From positions 1 through 27,147 of the forward strand of contig JANYDR010000168.1 of the NCBI GenBank assembly GCA_025363495.1: 27,147 nucleotides of DNA. The letters are read 5' to 3'. The notes below the pieces were generated by a model. It saw only the letters and a list, made by a program, of their open reading frames with translations, made no database searches and was not told the DNA's origin. The stretch comes from Cyclobacteriaceae bacterium (GTDB lineage: Bacteria > Bacteroidota > Bacteroidia > Cytophagales > Cyclobacteriaceae). This document shows positions 22,721 to 27,147 of the stretch, piece by piece. The translations under genes and the position numbers were made by a program. How positions within the stretch are numbered: the stretch's first letter is position 1; each line of letters starts with the position of its first letter.

Positions 22721-24667
22721 TTACTTTTTAGTCAGTTCATTCACTACCAACTTCTTTCCCTTATTATTAATCTTCACTGGATATTTTTGTCTGAGCTCGG
22801 TTAGCCATTTTTTCTCAAGGATTTCCTGATAATCCGATACAACCTGCGCGCGGGTTTCTTCAAAACTTTTTATACCTGGCGGCACAAGCCTGTCAATCTC
22901 TATCAGAAAGTAGGTCTCACTTTCCTCCACACTTTGTAAACCAATGGCCCAAGATACTTTATCTATCGCTTTATTATCTCCCCGCTCGTAATTACGAAAA
23001 GGCTGTATTGATTTGAACTTCTTCAAATCATCTTTTTTCAATGAATCACCAGTGTTTACTTTCGTTTTTATTTCCTCAAGGAAGTTTTTATCTGTAATTG
23101 TAAAAACACGCGCATGCACTCTATCACCCGCTTTATATTTTTCTTTATTCTCACGATAGAAATTGTGAAGAGCCACTGTATCATTTGCGTCTCTGTTCCA
23201 TACTTCTTTCTCCATGATAGTGAAGAGGAGTATACCTTCCTCATACTCGGTCAGTAAATTTCTAAAATCAGCATTTTCAGCAAGAAGCTTTGTGTCTTCG
23301 ATCTCCGTCAATTTTTCATCAACAAAAGATTCATATAACTGAGTCATGTATGCTCCCGGCGATAGTGCGGTAGTAGTCTGCTTTCTCTCCATAAACAAAA
23401 TCAATTGCCCGACATCATAACTTTTATTTTGAAGAACAAAAATCGTCTTCGGCCTAAGCGAATTATCACCATTGAATTTCCATTTTCCTCTTTGGAGAGT
23501 GGTGTCCGCTGTATTTATCAACGAGTTCTTTATTTCGACATTCTCGGAAAAGCCATATAATTTTCTTTTTTCTTCCTGCAGGCGCTTATCAGCAATTTGT
23601 AACCGCTCATCACGACTTACTTTTCTTTTCAGAGTTTCTTCTACCTGAGAAAACGCTGGCATTGGAATTTTTTTCTCAAGTCGCACGATATGCCAACCAT
23701 ACGCTGACTGAAATGGGTCTGAAATTTCCCCGGGTTGTTTTAGAGAAAATGCAACTGCTTCAAACTGCGGTATTCCGGCAAGGGCACCCACTCCAAAGGG
23801 TCTTAATTTTCCCCCACTGTCTTTTGTAGCGGGATCTTCGGAATATTCCCTGCAAAGTTCTTCCCAACTCCTGCCTCCCCGAAGCTGATCATAGATTTCA
23901 AGAATTTTATTCTTTACTTTTTTATCATCAGGAGAACCTGTTCGCAGAATAATATGTGATACTTCAACTTCCCCTCTTGCAGGCTTTCGATCTGTTACTT
24001 TCAACAAGTGGTAACCAAACCGTGTTCGAACAGGTTGAGAAATCTCTCCGACTTTTAGTGAGTAGGCAGCTTGTTCAAACGGATAGACCATTTGCAAGGC
24101 GGTAAAGTAACCAAGATTTCCTCCATTGGATTTTGCGGATGGATCCTCCGAAACTTGTTCGGCCACTTTTTCAAAATTTTCTCCTCCCATGACCCTTGAA
24201 CGTATTGTCATTATTTTAGTAAAGGCAGCTAGCGTATCAGCAGAGGCCGCATCCGGCTTTAGTGTAATCAATATGTGCGAGGCCTTAACTTCTTCATTCA
24301 ATCGTTGATATGCTTCTTTCGTTAATCTGTCAAGCTCATCCTTTTCAGCGAGGTATGGTTTCTTTAATTCTTCTTTATAGGATTTAAATTCCTTGTTAAA
24401 CGCGGCCGTTGTATCCAGACCGCGTGATTTAGCCTCAGAAACTTTCAATTTAAAATTGATGAATAAGTTGAGGTATTCATCAACCTTCTTTTCTGTAAAG
24501 TCTCCGGGGTTGAGGTGATTTTTTTTATAGAGATAAATAAACTCGTCCGTGTAAACAGGATTATTTCTCAACGAAAAAAGAACCAGTGATTTTGATTTTT
24601 TCTCAGCCGTTTGAGCCACCGCCTGTCCCACCACTACCAGCAACGCTATGAATAAGCTTTTTCGCAC
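22721..24667 (-). CDS. Periplasmic peptidyl-prolyl isomerase with two parvulin domains
   Basis: A 648-residue secreted PPIase. A GTG start at 24667 gives a good signal peptide (MRKSLFIALLVVVGQAVAQ) with cleavage near residue 18; no in-frame ATG exists upstream between it and the promoter. After an N-terminal helical region, parvulin domain 1 spans about 127-226 (SHILITLKP, SEDPSAKSNGGNLGYF, FGYHLLKV) and domain 2 about 236-335 (SHIILRTG, SEDPATKDSGGKL, YGWHIVRL). A ~300-residue C-terminal region follows, with no recognised motif but of SurA/PrsA-like helical character. It is the first gene of the operon, with a TACTTTTG -7 promoter box close upstream, and is followed after 1 nt by the lipoprotein gene. 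The likely role is folding of outer-membrane or secreted proteins. Confidence 0.9.
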   Translation of the reverse strand: MRKSLFIALLVVVGQAVAQTAEKKSKSLVLFSLRNNPVYTDEFIYLYKKNHLNPGDFTEKKVDEYLNLFINFKLKVSEAKSRGLDTTAAFNKEFKSYKEELKKPYLAEKDELDRLTKEAYQRLNEEVKASHILITLKPDAASADTLAAFTKIMTIRSRVMGGENFEKVAEQVSEDPSAKSNGGNLGYFTALQMVYPFEQAAYSLKVGEISQPVRTRFGYHLLKVTDRKPARGEVEVSHIILRTGSPDDKKVKNKILEIYDQLRGGRSWEELCREYSEDPATKDSGGKLRPFGVGALAGIPQFEAVAFSLKQPGEISDPFQSAYGWHIVRLEKKIPMPAFSQVEETLKRKVSRDERLQIADKRLQEEKRKLYGFSENVEIKNSLINTADTTLQRGKWKFNGDNSLRPKTIFVLQNKSYDVGQLILFMERKQTTTALSPGAYMTQLYESFVDEKLTEIEDTKLLAENADFRNLLTEYEEGILLFTIMEKEVWNRDANDTVALHNFYRENKEKYKAGDRVHARVFTITDKNFLEEIKTKVNTGDSLKKDDLKKFKSIQPFRNYERGDNKAIDKVSWAIGLQSVEESETYFLIEIDRLVPPGIKSFEETRAQVVSDYQEILEKKWLTELRQKYPVKINNKGKKLVVNELTKK

Positions 24668-24687
24668 AATTTGGTTATTAAAACGTG

Positions 24688-24721
24688 CAAAAGTATGGAA
24701 AGAAGACGAGAAATAGAGAAA
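24688..24721 (-). promoter_or_regulatory. Promoter of the PPIase operon
   Basis: On the minus strand, TACTTTTG (24695-24688) is a full match to the Bacteroidota -7 element TAnnTTTG. TTTC (24721-24718), one mismatch from the -33 TTTG, lies 22 nt upstream. The start of transcription would be near 24681, about 14 nt before the GTG start codon. Confidence 0.55.
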
Positions 24722-24766
24722 GTTAACAATCGGGAATTTGACCGATTACTGAATACCAATTACCGC

Positions 24767-25180
24767 TTATTTTATTCTCTTGGTAAGGCGACACACATTT
24801 TTGCCATCGCGGCTTGTGTAAATAACTTCATCCATGATAGACTTTACAAGACGAATGCCCAGACCACCTTTTCTTTTTTCATGAATCAGATTATCAATAT
24901 CCGGTTGATGAAAATGATTGATGTTAAACATTTCCCCATCATCAATGATCTCAAAAATAACTTTACCCTTTTGGGGAACATCAATATTCAATTCTAAATG
25001 ATGATCCGGATTGCAGTGATGTGCATGGATCATAAGATTGGAACACATCTCATCAAGAGCAAGAATGATTTCATTTAACACAACATCAGACGCAACATGA
25101 CCACGCAACGACTTCCGGATGAAGTCGCGCACGCCCTTGAGGTTCTCCAGGCTACAGCCGATGTTATACTGATAACTCAT
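24767..25180 (-). CDS. RsbW-like anti-sigma factor/serine kinase (HATPase_c_2)
   Basis: A 137-residue GHKL-type ATPase of the RsbW/SpoIIAB class. Such proteins bind and phosphorylate a STAS antagonist and sequester an output protein, classically a sigma factor. The ATP-site motifs are present: N box ALDEMCSNLMIHAHH (Glu44, Asn48), G1-like DDGEMF (80-85) and G2 KGGLGIRLV (104-112). It overlaps the STAS gene by 17 nt, so the two are co-translated. No sigma factor gene follows; downstream comes 99 nt of non-coding DNA and the PPIase operon. The target is therefore unknown. Confidence 0.9.
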   Translation of the reverse strand: MSYQYNIGCSLENLKGVRDFIRKSLRGHVASDVVLNEIILALDEMCSNLMIHAHHCNPDHHLELNIDVPQKGKVIFEIIDDGEMFNINHFHQPDIDNLIHEKRKGGLGIRLVKSIMDEVIYTSRDGKNVCRLTKRIK

Positions 25181-25514
25181 TTATCAATTTCTTTGCCTCC
25201 TGTTTGTTAACTGCGATATGCAGTAAATCCGCCAACCCAAGTATCTGAAATGTATTAGTCACTTTATCTTTCATACCAAACAACACCATGTGAATATTCT
25301 TGTCGCGGAACTCTTCGATGTAAGACATAAATACTCCAAGTCCAGCAGAAGAGATATACTCCAAGGCACCGCAGTCCACAAGAATTTTTGTAGATCCTTC
25401 ACCAACGCTTTTTGCAATGGCGAGATCCAACTCGATGGAGGAACTAGCGTCAATTTCGCCCACTACCGCCAAAATGTCGGCTCCGTCTTCCTGTAATCGC
25501 TTGATGTGTACCAT
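25164..25514 (-). CDS. STAS-domain anti-sigma factor antagonist (RsbV-like)
   Basis: A 116-residue single STAS domain. By family knowledge, the unphosphorylated form binds the RsbW-like kinase and frees its target; phosphorylation on a conserved Ser blocks this. The region DCGALEYISSAGLGVFMSY at about 47-65 is the phosphorylation loop, and by alignment with SpoIIAA the target Ser is probably Ser56. The early VVGEIDASSS segment is also typical. The gene starts 33 nt after the PP2C gene and overlaps the kinase gene by 17 nt. A possible internal -7 box TACGTTTA lies between it and the phosphatase gene. Confidence 0.92.
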   Translation of the reverse strand: MVHIKRLQEDGADILAVVGEIDASSSIELDLAIAKSVGEGSTKILVDCGALEYISSAGLGVFMSYIEEFRDKNIHMVLFGMKDKVTNTFQILGLADLLHIAVNKQEAKKLINELSV

Positions 25515-25547
25515 AGATGTTAAACGTATTTGGTTTTTTTATGTTCA

Positions 25548-27147
25548 CTACCGAAACTTCACAATCATAGTTGTGTAGTCGTCGTCTATTTCTTCTGTCC
25601 CTGTATATTCATATAATTTCTTAATCAAATGTTCCTGTATTTCCCGGGGTTCGCGAATTACCACCTCCACGATGGTTTTTTTCAGCAAATTCAGTCCAAA
25701 CTCTTCCCCTTTCGGACTTTTAGCTTCCGTGATTCCATCTGTAAAAAGTACCATTACATCACCACTTGCATAGGGTATGATATTCGTCTCGACAAAATTG
25801 CAGTAGTCTTTTCCCTTCACCATACCAAGTGCTGTGCCTTTATCAATCAAATATTCGGCTTTCTGCTCGGCAGCCCGATAGATCAGCACCGGGCAATGAC
25901 CCGCACGGGAATAGTAGATTTTCTTTTCATTTGAATCAACCACAAAATAAGTTGCTGAAATAAAGGACCCGCGTTCAAGGCAATAGCGTAACGCCTGGTT
26001 CGCCCGTATCATAAAGTCCTTAGGATCGGGTGCTTGCTGTGAGAGGCTATGAAATATTCCTTTCATCTGCGACATATGAAATGCCGCTGTGGTTCCCTTA
26101 CCGGAAACATCGGCAATGATCAACCCAACCTGATGATCGTTAATCCGAAGTGTGTCATAATAATCACCCCCCACTTCATCGGCCGATTCAGAAAAAGCAG
26201 AGATTTCAAAATCATCATCTTTCTCTAATTTGTTTGGTAAAAGACTTTTCTGAACAGTCTTGGCGATTTTTAATTCCTCCTTATAGCGCTCGTTTTGAAT
26301 TGCTTCTTTCAATAACCTGAAATTTTCAATTGAAATGCCTGCCTGATTCGCAAAGGCAGAGACGATTTGCGACATTTCTTTATTAAAGCCTTCGGGTAAT
26401 TCTTTTAGCAACGCCAGTGTTCCGATCTTCTCACCTTTTACCAAAACAGGGAAAGCCATCAACGAACGATACCGCGTTCCCTTAAGAGATGCTAAATGAT
26501 CTGAAAGGTTCTTTGTTTTGTCAGTACTTTGATCAAGAATGCCTTTTACATTGCGACCATTAAGATGCTCCTGGATTTTTCGAGCATCATTTTCTGTAAT
26601 CTGATACGTCTGCAATCCATTTTGTTGCTGTTCACCTTTTATTTCCAACCACGCCGCATCGGCAAAAACAGAACTCACTGAACTCTCCAGTAAAATTTTA
26701 TAAACACTCTCCTCGCTTTGTTCGGTTTGCACCGACTGGCTGATGCGCTGAAAGTTAACAACCTCCTCAAGTTTTTGCTCGAATACAGAAGATGTTGGTA
26801 GATTAAAAAGTATAACCAAAAAAGAGAAGATGCTGTACAGCATCACAAAAGAAATAAGATAAATGTTAAATACGTGTCCCCCAAAATCAAGAAAGGCTTT
26901 TGAATGAGTGTTAATCTCCTCAGAAAAACGGGTGACGGTATAAAAGAAATATCCTAGGTAGAAAAACGATAGCAACAAAAGCAACAAACTTGTCCATTTC
27001 TGTTTGAAGTTCAGATATGCCACCCATTTCATGTTGGCAGAAAGGACCAATGCAAGCAGACCTGTGAAGACACTAATAATTGTAAGCAGCCAATCCTGGA
27101 GGAGTATCTGCAAATTGTCTGAAAGCAATACAACTAGCAAAGCGATC
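25548..27147 (-). CDS. Membrane-GAF-PP2C (RsbU/SpoIIE-type) serine phosphatase, 5' partial
   Basis: The reading frame stays open to the window edge, so the true start is probably outside; a TTG at 27140 is the first possible start within. The visible ~530 residues comprise three to four membrane helices (to about 130), a short coiled-coil-like linker (EQKLEEVVNFQRISQSVQ), a GAF-like domain (about 145-285), and a C-terminal PP2C phosphatase domain with FSESADEVGGDYYD, IIADVSGKGTTAAFHMSQ, VLFTDGITEA and DDDYTTMIV metal-site motifs. It would dephosphorylate the downstream STAS protein in response to a signal read by the membrane or GAF part. It is the first visible gene of the partner-switch operon. 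Confidence 0.88.
   Translation of the reverse strand, partial: IALLVVLLSDNLQILLQDWLLTIISVFTGLLALVLSANMKWVAYLNFKQKWTSLLLLLLSFFYLGYFFYTVTRFSEEINTHSKAFLDFGGHVFNIYLISFVMLYSIFSFLVILFNLPTSSVFEQKLEEVVNFQRISQSVQTEQSEESVYKILLESSVSSVFADAAWLEIKGEQQQNGLQTYQITENDARKIQEHLNGRNVKGILDQSTDKTKNLSDHLASLKGTRYRSLMAFPVLVKGEKIGTLALLKELPEGFNKEMSQIVSAFANQAGISIENFRLLKEAIQNERYKEELKIAKTVQKSLLPNKLEKDDDFEISAFSESADEVGGDYYDTLRINDHQVGLIIADVSGKGTTAAFHMSQMKGIFHSLSQQAPDPKDFMIRANQALRYCLERGSFISATYFVVDSNEKKIYYSRAGHCPVLIYRAAEQKAEYLIDKGTALGMVKGKDYCNFVETNIIPYASGDVMVLFTDGITEAKSPKGEEFGLNLLKKTIVEVVIREPREIQEHLIKKLYEYTGTEEIDDDYTTMIVKFR

Noticed and set aside
24728..24747. Hairpin AATCGG...CCGATT after the RsbW-like gene as a terminator
   Set aside because: The stem is only 6 bp with an 8-nt loop and no U tract follows on the minus strand, so it is too weak to call.
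24671..24997. 108-codon plus-strand frame covering the PPIase promoter region and the end of the RsbW-like gene
   Set aside because: More than two thirds lies antisense to the kinase gene with intact ATP-site motifs; the rest is the intergenic promoter.

Overview
The window looks like chromosomal DNA of a Bacteroidota bacterium, probably of the Cytophagales. The reasons are: start codons have no purine-rich ribosome binding site upstream; several starts are preceded by the Bacteroidota -7 promoter element TAnnTTTG; the cytochrome c maturation genes are of the Bacteroidota type (long CcmF, CxxxY CcmE, small CcmD); and three PpiC/SurA-type genes stand in a row. This assignment is inference from gene content. 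No rRNA, tRNA, CRISPR array, transposase or phage gene is seen, and no gene-free stretch exceeds about 150 bases.

Region 1 (1-12.7 kb) is a cell-surface polysaccharide locus. It has two large polytopic membrane proteins that converge on each other (a GT-C-like glycosyltransferase, and a 1016-residue protein with three tandem C-terminal 'GWAF' domains), then a GT4 glycosyltransferase carrying a nine-G tract in its coding sequence. A tightly packed leftward operon of seven sugar-nucleotide genes follows. In transcription order it encodes a UDP-glucuronate-4-epimerase-like protein, a TviB/WbpO-type UDP-HexNAc 6-dehydrogenase, GalE, a WbpE aminotransferase, a WbpD acetyltransferase, a WbpB oxidoreductase and RfbC. 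The dehydrogenase plus WbpB/E/D can be read as a route to UDP-2,3-diacetamido-2,3-dideoxyglucuronic acid. A Wzz-type chain-length protein is transcribed divergently from this operon.

Region 2 (13.5-18.1 kb) is the cytochrome c maturation set ccmB-ccmC-ccmD-ccmE-ccmF. It begins four bases after wzz. CcmE has Cys in place of the heme-binding His. ccmA, ccmG and ccmH are not in the window.

Region 3 (18.1-19.5 kb) is a solitary DegT-family sugar aminotransferase gene flanked on both sides by related long imperfect inverted repeats.

Region 4 (19.5-24.7 kb, leftward) is an envelope-folding operon: a two-parvulin PPIase, a lipoprotein without a recognisable parvulin domain, a SurA-like PPIase, and a MoxR AAA+ ATPase. 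It has a good promoter upstream.

Region 5 (24.7-27.1 kb, leftward) is a partner-switching module: a membrane-GAF-PP2C phosphatase (5' end cut by the window edge), a STAS antagonist and an RsbW-like kinase. No sigma factor is nearby.

The most interesting observations are the poly-G tract in the glycosyltransferase (a possible phase switch; both single-base slips give rapid truncation), the triple GWAF domains, the paired inverted repeats around the lone aminotransferase, the CxxxY CcmE, and a 14-bp palindrome abutting a -7 box upstream of ccmE.
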